Shown: piece after piece, positions 1 through 12,135 of the stretch
Numbering within the stretch: the first letter of the stretch is position 1
Layout: every line of letters begins with the position of its first letter
Assembly: GCA_023853785.1 (NCBI GenBank)
Contig: JAJIRX010000648.1
Span: forward strand, 62,001-126,000
Direction of reading: 5' to 3'
Origin: Psilocybe azurescens
Taxonomy: Eukaryota; Basidiomycota; Agaricomycetes; Agaricales; Agrocybaceae
Length of the DNA stretch: 64,000 bases
Notes under the pieces: generated by a model
What the model was told of the DNA's origin: nothing
The model's input: the letters and a program-made list of their open reading frames with translations, nothing else
The model's database searches: none
Program-made: the position numbers and the translations under genes

Positions 1-282
1 TCGCTCACATCACTGGGTCGATAATACCAGGCAAGACGGACTCGGGTGTAAAGATAATTCTTGCCTTCTTCACCTTTTGGTGCGTCTTCTGGGGGCAAGA
101 ATTGCATTATTCTTGCGACAGAGTAAGGTGTCCCGTCACGGGAATCCCAACTAGGCGAACAGTATACATGGTCTTGGAAAAATAGGTCAGCTACATGAGC
201 ATATTAGCGAAAGCAGAAGAAATAGGAATATACCATTGACTTTGACTAGATCTCCGTTTTTGAGATAAACGGGGTGGGACAT
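1..282 (-). CDS. BAH-domain protein, 5' end only
   Basis: Two exons are visible on the minus strand: 282-234, starting at an ATG (MSHPVYLKNGDLVKVN), and 172 down to the window edge, joined by a 61-nt GT..AG intron. The second exon reads DHVYCSPSWDSRDG, then VARIMQFLPPED and RVRLAWYYRPSDV. This order (a 'D.VY' entry strand, 'ARI' and a 'RLAWYYRP' strand) is the pattern of a bromo-adjacent homology (BAH) domain, as in fungal Snt2-like and other chromatin-bound proteins that read nucleosomes or modified histones. An in-frame stop lies further upstream, but the frame stays open for some residues 5' of the ATG and an AG precedes it, so an additional 5' exon is possible. Most of the gene lies outside the window, so PHD, SANT or ELM2 partners cannot be seen. 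The family call is by recognition and the specific protein is not identified. Confidence 0.72.
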
Positions 283-1377
283 GGGTGGCAATTGAACGTC
301 GCTGAGCTTCAAATATCCAACAGAAGCAAGAAAAATAGATGGGGAAAAGGAGGAAGTGCCAAGATAGGGGATTCGAAATTTAGATGGTGCGTAATATTAT
401 GTGGGAGAATGGGGGAATACGAGGAATGATGAAGAGAGATTGATTTGGAGAGGAAGGTGGAGGACGGGAAACAAGAGGGATTCACACTCCGACCGTGCCC
501 ATCAACACAAACCTCGTCCCAACACAGCACCGCTAAATGAACTACTTTCGATCAAAGTCGGGTCTGTCATTACTCTATGTCCTCTATATATTTCACACTC
601 ATTTATTTGCGGAACGGACTTCAATCCATAAACCGGATCCCATGACAGGCCACGGTGTACACATTGGGCGAGAGTTTGAGCAGTAAGCGGCACTCGTTGA
701 TTCCAATCGGATTAAAGCAGTGGCCAAAGTACTACTTCGACTAATAATAGAAAATCTGGCTACACCTCATATACTACACGCTTGACGACGATAAGTCCCA
801 CAAGTGCACGACAAGCAACAGTAAATGAAGATGCTAAAAATGGACGGGCGGCCTGACCAACAGGTGCTTCCTTCTGTAAGGTCTCGACAGATATTATGAG
901 ACCCCGTTAATGTACCTACGGAGGGCAACGGATCAACTAGCCATAATACAATGAAGCTGTCTCTTCATGAAGGGTATGTATCCTATCCTCCAAGCCTCTT
1001 AAGAACCTTCGTGGAACTTGAAAGAACCTAAATCATTGAAGAGGTGAACCAGTCTAAGCAGATTGCTCTAGCCTGTCAAAAATTCTAGCGGTCTGAAGTT
1101 GATCAGAGCTAGTTTGATAGGCATTGGGTGTTAATCCGAGTTCTAAGGCAAGTTGGGGATGCAATTTGGGTTTTATGAACGTGTTTGAAGTCTAGGGTCA
1201 ATTTGGGTGGGCCTCGGCACAATAAGGCACAAACCAATCAGGTGCCGCTTAGTCACGGATCTGCCGGAAACCCTGATCGGACATGTATTTTACTTGGCGG
1301 AGGACATTCACAAGGGGTGTCTCGTCAACTTGTACGACCCACACCGCTGCTCTAGGGTACGGTACAGGTTACCCTCG
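283..1377. other. Divergent intergenic region
   Basis: About 1.1 kb separates the leftward BAH gene from the rightward histidine kinase, so it presumably holds both promoters. Only short open frames occur. I see no repeat, RNA gene or clear TATA element that I would defend. Confidence 0.5.
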
Positions 1378-4300
1378 ATGCCAAAGTGGTTTGACAAATT
1401 TCTCCCGTCATATACCGCTCCTCAATGGACTGAACAGTACTATACCAAACCTACCTCGCTCGAAATTAACACGGAGAAGAATACCCAGGACTCTACACTC
1501 CCTTCAATGAATACCCCAACCACGACCACCGCAATAGATACCCTTCCTCCACCAGTCGTGCAGAGCCTCTCTTCCTCCAACACCAAGGCTCGTCGGAAAA
1601 GCAAAAAGGCAGCTCGCGTTAAAGGACTTAGCGTGCATTGGGCTCAGTTCAGGAAACGCATAGGCACTGGCACCGCGCCCGACAGCAGCTCTCTATTTGG
1701 CGAGAGTGCTGCAGAGAGCAACTACACTCGGAGATTAGAAAGTGCAGAGGCGAGTGACTATGTGGATGAGGTAGTGGTTGATCGTAATTGGTCGGAGGAG
1801 ATCAAAAGTTCGATCTCTCATTCCGACCATGGAGCCAGTCCAGAGAAGTCGGGCACAAGCCATCCACCAGAACGAGGGAACAGTGACCATGAAAGCGTCG
1901 CAGAAGATAAATTCTGGGGCTTGTCCACTCCTATCACTATTCTGCGGTATCAGGCATGGCCTCTGATTATGGAGATATTCAGCTCCCGGTTTCTTGACGA
2001 TAAAGCGGAGCAGCATTATGCTCAGGTGCGTCAACTTTGAGGATACCTTGCTATCACCTTAATCTCACTCCACGACTGTTTAGGAAAACTGGTTTCTAAA
2101 GAAATCACTGGCGCTCTGGGCTTCTCTTTGGCTCATCTGCAATTGGGTATTAGGGTGTATATTCATTCCACACAACCCAATCGTCAAACTGGATAAAGTC
2201 TTCTACTTCGGGGTATGTTCATCTTTCATAAAGCCGAATCACCGTTGATTGGTCCTCCAGGTGGCACCGTTCCTGAGCTTGCCCATTGTGTGAGTGCGCT
2301 GCTATAATTATACATGCCCACTGTCGCTCACAGTTTACTAGATTTATGGTGATGTATGACTGGCCGCGAGACAGACCGTATACCTATCAAATATTCCTGG
2401 TTACCTCTATCTGGTGTTGGTTAGTATTCCTTCTGTTTCATATTTCAGTTTCCTTGTCTTAACAAGACTTCAGGTCCTTCTACCAAGTCATTTTCATGTG
2501 CGTTCTCTTGTTATCTCTTTCGTTTCCCTGGCTTATCCTCGTTAAGTATTGTCTGTGGATTCTATACCGCACATCCCCATTGTCAGAATCGGGACTTCAT
2601 GGCTACTTTTTATTATACTTCGGTCTGTTTTCATCCTTCGGACACGCTCCATGGGGCTAATTACATCGTGGACAGGCTCTTCAAACTATTGCGCTTTTTG
2701 GCTTGAAGCTCAACCGATTTCCAGCAGCTTTGGGAGCATTTATCTTCTTACTCTTGTTGGTCACACTACTTTCTGCCATCCAAGTCCTCCAAGAAAATTG
2801 ATTGCCTATATCATTCACAGCGCGTCAATAGCCATTATACCACACCGAAACACATGGGGGCGAAGTGAGCATTTTTGGCAGTCTGTTTTTGCCCATAAAT
2901 CCTCACACTTTCTCGCCAGGCATGATCAACTTTTTCATTTTTCAAACTTGTAAGTCAACTGGATGCCGTATTTCATTCAAGCTGACTATGACGCAGTTCT
3001 CATTTACGTACATTACGTTCGAGAAAGTGTGAGTGTTGACATTCCGTCCGATTTGTCATTTGGGCTTACAGCCGACGTTCCGATAGTCTGAAAGACGACT
3101 GTATACCCTACGCGATCAATTGAAGATACAATTCAAGGTATCTTCTACAGGCCTTGTGTTGTTCTTGCAGATGTGCTCATTCGTGTCAATGAAATTATAG
3201 GCGACACAAAAGGCCCAAATCAATGAACGGAAAGCATCCGACTCAAAACGGCGGTTGACTTCGTGAGTCATGCCGTTTTTGACATTCAGCATGTAGATTG
3301 GTTTGCTGACTGTGATGATGACTGCAGTTATGTGTTTCATGATAAGTTCATTTGACATCGGGCTCCCTCGGACTGTTTGTTCTAATCACGTTGTGATATC
3401 CACAGGTGCGAGTGCCATTGAACACAGCTCGTGAGTGGGATTTTATTTCTTTGATTTTAATTCTAATGACACGTATACATGTAGTTCTCGCTGTCCAAAA
3501 TATGGAGGCTTCGGGAACAGTTGCGAAAGACCAAGAAATCGAGTTCCACGCTCTTTGTGGCAGTTTGAGTATGATGTCGAAAGGTACGTCATACTTTTCC
3601 GGACCTTGAGGCTCAAGTTTTTAACAATAGGATTTCGCTTGTTTTTCCCAATAGTCTTAAACGATGTTCTGGACTTGTATGGGCTTGTTTCACTATGTGA
3701 AAGAGGTCACGATGTTTTAACTTATTTCTTTTTTAACTTAGCAATCGGATGGATAGTGGCAAGTTTGAGTCGGCTTCACGGGTGCGTGTATTTATATCTA
3801 TATATGTTTTATTTTGGGATTTTCTGTGCTAATTCATGGACGTGATTTCTGTGCAGCCTTATGGATTCCATCAGGTCATGAGATCGCTTTTCGTGCCCCT
3901 ACGGCTTGCGACGGACGCGAGAGGGTTGAAGTTTGAGACGGAACTTGATCCGAATATCGACAAGGTCTGTTTTCATTGATTTAAATATATCTGTTCTGGA
4001 GCGGTAATTAATCAAACAACAATTTAGGTTGCTCGGAAAGCGGCGTATATGGCTATGGGAGAGAGTAACGAGGCGATTCGAAAGCATATTGGGGAAAATC
4101 CGAATGTGGACGGGGTTGTCACTGGTGACGAAACTCGGTTGCGGCAGATTATAACGAATCTCGCCAGGTGGGTTTTTATCTTGCACTTCTAAGTAACTCA
4201 CGTGAACCTTTGTGTGCGATTTATTCCACAGTAATGCGTGCAAGTTCACGCCCTCTGGTGGGAAGCTCTCGATCAAAACGCAGCTTATTGTACCCCATAT

Positions 4301-6270
4301 ACCCGCCGATACGGATCCATTGGTGGACCCTAGGGAGAAACTGCTGGATGTTGCTGACGACAAACAACGGCCACTTTCGACTGATTATCTAACGCAGCAT
4401 GATATCCAGCACGGGAAGCCTCCTGCGCCTGTGGAAGTGATTGTGGTTAGAATTGAAGTGTCGGATACTGGATATGGCATCAAGGTTGAGGATATGGCTC
4501 AGAGTAAACTTTTCTGTGAGTGTTTTTTGTGTGTGTCGGTCGGGGCTTTCGTTCTGAGTCTGATTGGTTATATTTAGCTGCGTTTAATCAAACTGAGCAA
4601 GGGAGGCAACAAGGTATGTACAGTATTACTTTGGTTTGCATTGTCTTTTTCTAGATTACTTATTTGTGGCTGCTCGACTTCAGGCGGCAAAGGAACGGGT
4701 CTCGGTTTGGCGCTTGTCCGACAAATCGTTAAATTGAGTGGTGGCCGCTTAGGTGTACGGTCAAAAGCAGGCGAAGGGTCAACGTTCTGGGTCGAATTAC
4801 CGCTTGGAGTCGGGACGAAGACGTTCATAACAGGGCCGCCTGAACTGCCGGATGGATCGAGCTCATCTGACTTGGACACCTTGCAGCGAACTGGTGCGGG
4901 GATGAAGAAATCCCTGGCTGCGGAAGATGATGTGGCTATGGCGGTGGATGCTGCTGCACTTAGAGCATCGCGGAAGCTATCGACGAGGGCTCGTACCAAT
5001 GCTGCTATGCAGGGTATCATGGAACAGGGTATGTCTTTCTGTCGAATGTCGAATGTCTCTTTTTTCTTGTGTTATGTTGATGGCTGATATTCAATGTCAT
5101 TGTGTAGGCGGCCGTGTGGAACTCGTCTTACGGGATCGTGACTTTGATCGTGAGACTAGCCCGACAATCGCGCGGCCTAAAGATAACCCATTAACCGTGG
5201 ATACCTCGCAAGCGAATGCAACGAGTACTGTTGCTATAGTTGAGGATGTACCGACTAAACCACCGGAAGAGTTTCCTGATTCTATTACACCGACTCGCAG
5301 ACCGCCATCTCCAGAATGCCCCTCTGAATATCCTAATCCTACTTTATCCTTGACTTCAGAAAGTGGGAGAGTCACGTCAATCCGGCGGCCTACATATGTC
5401 CAACTGCCTTCGCCGAAGACGTTTACGATGGACGACGGAAATGATTCGCTGCAGCCGCTGCCAACTGAGTCTGCAGGCTCGAGCCATTCCCAGCAGTCTA
5501 GCGACTCGAGGTCGTTCAGCAATTTGAAGATGTTTGACAACAACTTTACGCGTGGAAGCCCGTCGGCGTCGTTCACGGCTATTAACATCGAGCCTGGGCT
5601 CCCCGTTCTGGTCGTGGATGATGACCAGCTGACGAGGACGCTGATGAAGCGTATCTTATCGCGGCTGGGATGCACGGTGTCCTGTGCGGAGAACGGGGAA
5701 GTGGCGCTGGAGATGATTTTAGGGCAGAGAATCACGGGGACACCCTCGAGCGATGCGTCAGGGAACGCGGGCCCGATTTTGGAACAGCAGCAGGAACCTC
5801 CGATCTTTGAGGAGGGAAAGTATGCTGTTGTGTTTTTAGACAATCAAATGCCGATCATGTCTGGTTTGAAGGTGGTGGAGAAGATGAGAGAGCTGGGGAG
5901 GAGTGATTTTATTGTGGGTGTTACAGGTCAGTTTGACAGTTCTTTTTAGGTATATTAAGGGTTTTGTGCTCAACGTTCCCCTTTAGGCAATGCATTACTT
6001 TCTGGTGCGTCATTTGGCATGAATGTTGCGATTGCTTATCTTGAATGAGATGCTCATTGTGTATTTATGTAGATCAAGAAGAATACTTGGAGGCTGGTGT
6101 TGATCGGTATGTTTTTCTTCTCATGTCAGACATGTCACGAAAAGTTGACCGCCGTGGACAGCGTACTAACGAAACCAGTCCTGGAACGAAGTCTCAGAGA
6201 CATTTTGGTTCTGGCTGACGAAAAACGAAAAAGGACACCAAGAGGGAAAAACACCATGATCTTGGTATGA
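1378..6270 (+). CDS. Membrane-bound hybrid histidine kinase
   Basis: This is a multi-exon sensor kinase that would autophosphorylate on His and pass phosphate to its own receiver domain, probably upstream of an Ypd1-type phosphorelay. From the ATG at 1378 there is a hydrophilic Ser/Thr-rich N-terminus. About six hydrophobic segments follow over 2084-3030 (for example [18 protein letters not shown]), then a basic coiled-coil-like stretch ([18 protein letters not shown], 3200-3262). The H-box is SYVFHE (His codon 3338-3340) followed by VRVPLNTA (3406). The ATPase domain has the N-box [15 protein letters not shown] (across an intron near 4165), G1 DTGYGI (about 4465) and G2 [14 protein letters not shown] (4687). 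The receiver begins at [12 protein letters not shown] (5602), with the phospho-Asp in FLDNQMP (about 5840) and the conserved Lys in LTKP (about 6170). The stop is at 6268-6270. At least a dozen 45-70 nt introns fit. The donor just after the H-box is non-canonical (see findings). The ligand is unknown. A slightly more upstream start (1207) is open but less protein-like. Confidence 0.87.
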
Positions 6271-6741
6271 CTTTATCTAACACAAAAAAAAATTGTGGGC
6301 GTATGTGGTCTGCGAACGAACGAACACTTGTCTGGTCATTTCATTATGGGTATACATGCACTTCCTTCCTCCCTCTGCCTTTTTTTCCCTCTATATTTTT
6401 TTAATGGAAGAGTATTAAATAGGTCTTCTTCATCCACGATCGCTTTTCGCACTTACGGGCAATACATATTTTACATAGTTATTTATTTATTTATTACGCA
6501 GTCATCTTTACAATTTTGTTCTTTGGCTTTCTTTCTTACATAGGCTTTCTGTACATCTTACTTACACGGGTTCTCGATGTGTGTACTATTCAATTCAGTT
6601 CAATTCTCGCACCTATTGTTTATGCGTCCAAGGAGGCAATATAAAGAGTGTGCCCTTGAAGCTCTCACTGTCGGATTTAGCCGAGCCGAGGGTAAATGGT
6701 TGGGACTGCCCCTTGACTTTATCCCAAACTCTTCCATCACC
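6271..6741. other. Intergenic region
   Basis: This is the 3' flank of the histidine kinase and the presumed promoter of the RanBD gene. It is T-rich with a purine-poor stretch at 6360-6540. I see no gene or repeat. Confidence 0.4.
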
Positions 6742-8999
6742 ATGTCAGACTTACCAGGGACTGACAACCCTCAGACCACTCAGGAAGTGAACAAGCGCGA
6801 TTCACCACCCAGGTCTTCGCCCTCTCCAGACGCGATAGAGTCAGGTCTGTCTTACTTCCTCGTTCACTTATCTTTATTTCTCTTCATGTTCGTTTATCAA
6901 CCTTTATCTGGTTTTGTTTAGAGCTCAAACTATCAAGGAAACGAGAGAGAGAGGTTTCTGTAGAGCCAGTGACAACCCCGTCAGCTACCAATGTGAGTGG
7001 CCTCATGTCGTGATTTGTGCTGTGCAGCGTTAAGCTCGACCCTGACCTGTGATAATCCTTGTAGGAGACCGATCCGATGCTTCGCGGTCGCAAAGACTCA
7101 GCCATTCCATTGAAGAAGAACAGACGACACCTGGATACCACAGAGGAAGAGGAAGATGGAGGGGGTTCAGGCTCAGGCTCAGGATCTCCCCCCACTCCCC
7201 CTACACTTGCATCTCCGCGACAAGAGATGAAGCGGAAGGTCCGACAAATTAGTCGGGGTGTCGAGGATATCAACTGGAAAAACATGAACCCCCTCACGTC
7301 GGAGAAGGAATTTGACGTTGACGCCGACATCGATTTTGTTCCACCCGAACTAACCAGCGAGGAGCAGCATGCGGACCAAGCGGCCAATCAGCAATCTGTG
7401 GATCATAAGATCGAAGTTGAAGAGGATGATTCGCCTCCCAAGTCTCCTGATGGCTCTGCGCTATCGCGGTCTGTTCAGGATGTACAGAGTCAGGATGCGA
7501 CTATGTATTCTGAGGTTGCGTCCCCGGAAGCGTCTAGCCGCTTGCGCGCGGGCTCTGAGAGCAACGACAAAGGCCTCAAGCGCAAGTTCCTGGAACGTGG
7601 CACTAGCCATGGACCTCCGGAGAACGGAGAAAGCGCGCACCACGTATCCGAACCTCTCAAGCGCCCTCGTGATGAGTCGGACAAGGATGACAACCCTCGG
7701 GAGACTAAGCGACCCACTCCTCCGCCATCTCCACCTAGGCCGTCCCCACCATCTCCCAAAGTCCCCAAGAAGGTCAGTGCTGTGCAGATGGATCTTTTTT
7801 AGTCCGCTTCTGATTTTTTCCCTGGTATGTAGAGTGGGTTTATGGCGTACGCGTCGTCAAACTCTCCATTTGCTTCTGTCAAGGGTCAGAACATATTTAT
7901 GTCTGGTAAGGGCACGACCACGCCCCCAGCTTCTAGCAGCCCGGCACCATCGACGCTGTCAACTCCAGCTGCAGACTTCACACCTACTTTTGGACAGTCT
8001 TCTTCCTTGGCTGCCGCGCCCACGCCTGCGCCCACGCCTGCCAAACGAACAGGGTTTGAGGCGTTCGCATCGTCGTCTTCTCCATTCGCTACAGCCGCTG
8101 CGCGCGCCAAGTCGCCAGCTCTGGGTTCTGCCTCGAAGTTGGGCAGGGCGTTATCCCCACCGCGCAAGACCTCGGGTCCGAATTCGAATCCGAATCCGTT
8201 CGCTTCTTACGCTGGTCCGAGCCAGGGCTTTGCTCTGCCTTTGCCGAAGAAGGCTAGAGCGGAGACGCCTGATAGCTCTGCGCGTAGCTCGTTGGAGAGG
8301 ACTGGTTCTGCCAACGTGTTTGGCGGGTCTGGAGGGTCTGGAAAAGGATCGGAGAGTGGGGATGAGGACGAGCAGGATGAGGAACCTACGACTTTTGGAG
8401 AGAGACTGCGTGCGGGCAGAGACGACGACGAGGATGGCAAGTGGGATGATGATAATAAAATACAATTGACAGAGCAAGATGGTATGTTGTGTTTTTGTGT
8501 TTTTTTCTTCGTGTGCTGATGTGGTTCATTTAGTCTTGACTGGAGAGGAAGAAGAGGAAACCTTGCATCAAGTTCGGGGTAAATTATTTTCTTTGGATGA
8601 AAATCAGTGGAGGGAACGAGGGACGGGTCTTCTGAAATTGAATGTCAGAGCCGTGGATGGTACCGGCGCTCGCTTGAGTGAGTTATCTTTTTACCTTTTA
8701 TTGTGTGTTGTGCCTTTCTTAATTCAACCTCTTATTCTAGTTATGAGAAAAGATGCAGTGCACGCTCTACTATTGAATATCACTCTATTCCCCGGAATGC
8801 GCTGCACACTGGCACAAGATCCCAGATATATCAGATTCAGCGCTATTGAAAATGGAAACGCGACAACTTACAATCTAAAGGTGCTCACGACTCCTCTCGA
8901 GAAAAGAAACGCTTGCTCAATTACTTTGTCGTTTAGGTTTCGAACGCTAAAATCGCTTCAGACCTCCTCGAGGAAATCAACGCCAATATTCCTTCCTAA
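6742..8999 (+). CDS. RanBD1-domain nuclear protein (RanBP3/Yrb2/Hba1-like)
   Basis: This is a predicted Ran-GTP-binding cofactor of nuclear export, about 625 residues from seven exons. The ATG at 6742 starts MSDLPGTDNPQTT. The long N-terminal part is acidic and Lys/Pro-rich with NLS-like clusters (KKNRRH, LKRPRDE), and it ends with a Ser/Pro/Ala-rich region containing scattered phenylalanines (SGFMAYASSNSPFASV, NVFGGSG). The C-terminal RanBD1 domain (8533-8996) shows LHQVRGKLFSLDENQWRERG, GLLKLNV, RLIMRKDAVHALLLN and VSNAKIASDLLEEIN, matching the fold's strands and final helix. In the last exon the acceptor at about 8937 gives VSNAKIASDLLEEINANIPS with stop TAA 8997-8999; the unspliced frame would run to 9060 and lacks the helix. 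Yrb2/RanBP3 assists CRM1 export and S. pombe Hba1 plays a similar role. Nup50 is the main alternative, but its importin-binding N-terminus is not evident. Confidence 0.85.
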
Positions 9000-9582
9000 T
9001 TATTTAAGGCTGCGGCCGGGGGATTACATTGACGTTAAACTCTTGCAGAGTATCTACTGACTTGGTGCGGTCTATAAGTCTCTACTACTAGTGGTATACA
9101 TATAGGTCCTTTTAGTTTTCTCTCTGCCATCTCTTTTTCTCTTTGCTACAGTTTTATTTTGTCGGTGCTATCCTCGACCACTGTCTGTATTATGCGCTAC
9201 CAGCTACTACATAGCCACTATTCACTCACCCAACCGTGAAAGACTTATAAGCACGCTCATCACGAATATTCACGATGTTCTACAGTACTTAGAAGAATTT
9301 TATTCCGGTGCAGTCCGGAGACCGAAACACGTATTTCACTGCAACAAATTCGCACGGCCTGTGCTTGACCACGATAATAGACATGCCGTCGTGTCAGGAT
9401 TTCAGCCCATATCCCTCACCGGCACCATCACCGTCCCTCCACCGTCCAATATAATACAGGTACCATCGTCCTCGTCGCTCGTTTGTATATGCTATAAATG
9501 TCAGTTCCTGGCGCTCTTCTTTCCGATACTATATTTAATTGTTGAAGAAATCTGCAGCATTGTCGCTTTAAGTAGTACCGTT
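9000..9582. other. Intergenic region
   Basis: This lies between the RanBD gene and ALG5. Short open frames only. It presumably carries a 3' UTR followed by the ALG5 promoter. Confidence 0.4.
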
Positions 9583-10814
9583 ATGGAGCAGTCGTCTCTT
9601 GTCTATGGCGCGGTCATTCTCCTCTCTGGAGGCATAGCGTTGGTGAGTCTGGTTCGGTGTACGAGTTGTATGATGATAACCCTTCATCCTTGTTCTTCGA
9701 GTCGCGGGTCAGCCCCTTATGAGGTTGCACGCCATAACGAAGACGACAAATTCGGGTCAGGGTTCATACCCCTGGACTGACACGCACTTTACGTTGTGTT
9801 GTTCTTGACTTTGAATAACGGACTGATCGCTCTTAGCTGTATACAGGACTTGTACTCTGGTCTCCACCACCAATAATCACCCATGATTCCGAGAAGAAAT
9901 ACCTCTCGAATGCGTCGCCTACGAAGCCCCTCCCGCTGACACCTCTCGGTGATCCGAGCACGGTGGATTTGACAATCGTAGTGCCCGCCTTCAACGAGAC
10001 CGAGCGTCTTCCTGAGATGATGAGGGATACGATCAAGCACCTGACTTCAGCGGGCCTGAAGAGCAAGCGAACGTACGAGATTCTCGTGGTCGACGACGGA
10101 TCCAGCGACGGGACCTCGGCGACCGCCTTGCAGCTCGCAAAAAAAGTACCCGGATTCAAATATCAAGGTGGTCACTCTGGAGAAGAACGTCGGCAAGGGC
10201 GGCGCGGTGAGGCACGGGATGCTGTATGCTGGAGGAGAGCGCCTGCTAATGGCGGACGCTGACGGTGCGAGCCGGATTCAGGATTTGGAGGAGCTGTGGA
10301 AGTCCATGGATAAAATCGCTCCGGACAATGCCCCGGGCATGGTTGTTGGCAGCAGAGCTCATCTTGTCAAATCGGAGGCCGTCGTAAGGGTAAGTCCTCT
10401 TCTATCTGGCCTCGAAATGCGATGGGTTCTCATTGTAATTTTTATTTCCCTAAACAGCGATCTTTCCTGCGGAACGTCCTTATGTACGGACTGCACACCA
10501 TCCTCCGGATAGTCGGTGTCGGCCACATCCGCGACACGCAATGTGGCTTCAAGCTCTTCTCGCGCTCAGCAGCGCAGCAAATATTCCCCGCACAGCACCT
10601 TCCCACCTGGATATTCGATGTAGAGCTCCTGCTTCTCGCCAAGCAGCTCCGTATACCCGTCGCAGAGGTCCCTATCGAGTGGCATGAAGTTGCCGGAAGT
10701 AAGCTTAACGTCGTCACCGCCTCCGTGCAGATGCTGCGCGACCTGCTCATCGTCAGAGCGAACCATCTACTCGGACGATGGACGGCGTATCCCGCAAAAC
10801 AAAAATCGGAATAA
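9583..10814 (+). CDS. ALG5: ALG5, dolichyl-phosphate beta-glucosyltransferase
   Basis: This ER membrane GT2 enzyme moves glucose from UDP-Glc to dolichyl phosphate, making the Dol-P-Glc donor used in N-glycan precursor assembly. Exon 1 (ATG 9583) and the start of exon 2 (from 9837) give one N-terminal membrane segment (AVILLSGGIALLYTGLVLW). The GT-A core follows: DLTIVVPAFNETERLPEMM, ILVVDDGSSDGTS, then VVTLEKNVGKGGAVRHGML and LLMADADGASR (DxD region). The C-terminal part has DTQCGFKLFSR, TWIFDVELLLLAKQL and VPIEWHEVAGSKLN, all diagnostic for ALG5/DPM1-type enzymes. Length is about 323 residues, close to yeast Alg5. The frame is broken by one extra A in a seven-A run (10139-10145). Removing one A restores LAKKYPDSNIKVVTLEKN. 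Another intron lies between GTCGTAAGG (about 10392) and CGATCT (10459). The stop is at 10812-10814. I regard the gene as functional and the shift as probable sequence error. Confidence 0.93.
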
Positions 10815-10964
10815 ATTATTATTTTTAATACAGCTGTTGTACGTAGCTTCATACCTTTTGTCTTAGAATTTCCATGGGGTTTCTTTAGGTTAACAGTTTT
10901 GAGGACGTGATTTCCCCCTTAGCAATACTGCTTACGGCTGCTGTCAATTATGCTAATTTGACTA
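10815..10964. other. Short ALG5 3' flank
   Basis: This is the presumed ALG5 3' UTR and the insertion flank of the adjacent TIR element. Nothing else is seen. Confidence 0.4.
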
Positions 10965-11544
10965 CAGTCGAACCCCTCATAACCCATACCCCTCGGTGGA
11001 CAGCCCGGACTATGGGTTATGAGGGGTTATGGGTTTCGAGAGGTGTACTAAAAATAGACTCGAAATTTTGAGAAAAATTAGTCAAAAATTTTCAGGGCTG
11101 CAAAGCGAATACATTGAGTTAGGGCACGTTCGGATAGCAATGTTCCAGCAAGTATATCTGCCAAAATTGGGACCTAAGCCAGGATTGTCCGCCTAATGCA
11201 TTTTCGGGCATGTCGGCAATTATCGGAGCCTGAATGTACGTTTTTCGGCCACGTCACCTCAGAGTTCTTTGAAGCTTGCTAGCCGAACGGGCCCTAAAAG
11301 AGGCTTCGGCGGCACATCAAGCCGTCAGTGAACTAAATATTTTACTACTAAATTAAGATCCAGGCCAACCTATAGTAGGCAAAACCTATGGGGTTTTTCG
11401 GCTGAGGGGTATGGGGTATGGGTTATCGCGGACCTATGGGTTATGGTATGCAATTCCCTGCGAACCAAGTCGGTGGACGGCTGAGGCTATGGGTTATAAG
11501 GGGTTATGGGTTTTGAGAGGTATGGGTTAAGAGGGGTCCGACTG
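10965..11544. mobile_element. Non-autonomous TIR DNA element (MITE-like), 580 bp
   Basis: The left end reads CAGTCGAACCCCTC and the right end is its near inverse (GAGGGGTCCGACTG). The element is bounded by TA on both sides (10963-10964 and 11545-11546), which is the target duplication expected of Tc1/mariner/pogo-type transposition. Just inside the left end is a perfect 18-bp inverted repeat (10971-10988 with 11011-11028) built from a TATGGGTTATGAGGGGTT unit. Degenerate copies of the same TATGGGTTAT..GGGGTTATGGG unit recur near 11395-11450 and 11490-11540. No transposase frame is present, so it would depend on a transposase elsewhere. The superfamily is inferred from the CAGT terminus and TA duplication only. 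Confidence 0.75.
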
Positions 11545-11546
11545 TA

Positions 11547-12135
11547 CTAACTTTATCTCTTCCCCGGCCTTGCTTCCGCTCGGTCATGTTATTGAGCGAT
11601 GATCATGGTCACTTCATTTCGTCATTATTGTCGACGATACTTCACATGTTCGCTCACCCCTTGAAGTCCTACACTAGGGAACCTAAAAGCTTCGTTATAA
11701 AGCATGCCCTGGTCATTAAAATCTATGATTTTTGTGCTCTGTAGCATATGGACTCAGCTGGAGTGCATCACAATCTCGACAGCCCCGAAGTTGCTGATAC
11801 CGTTAAATCTCCTTCTAGCAGATGTCCATAGAACCTCTTCTCACGGCATACGGCGGATGAGTCAAATCTGGCTAAATTCGTTCGGAATGCGTACGTCGTT
11901 TTCACTTGCTATGATGTACAATGAGACTAATTCACATATGGGCCTTTCCAGGCGACCTTTTCTGTCACGTACACTTCACTAATTGATGTACGCGAGGCTT
12001 GGTATTCCCATGTTAATATTGCGCCGCGCGTATAAGTATCCTAATGTTGTTCTGCCTATATTCGAGTCAAGGAACTCTTGAAGGACCTCCTTTGTAGCCT
12101 GTGGCCAGCAGCAACGCAGAGTCATCACACACAAT
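11547..12135. other. Intergenic region upstream of the lipase
   Basis: Short open frames only. It presumably holds the lipase promoter. I see no repeat or RNA gene. Confidence 0.4.

Noticed and set aside
3116..3358. Minus-strand frame containing THEVNRR overlapping the kinase H-box region
   Set aside because: It resembles an H-box only by chance. The plus-strand exons [16 protein letters not shown] and YVFHE account for the region.
10146..10167. A 22-nt GT..AG 'intron' in ALG5 that would also restore the frame
   Set aside because: It is too short for a fungal spliceosomal intron, and its removal would delete YPDSNIK-like residues that the family retains. One extra A in the A7 run explains the frame better.
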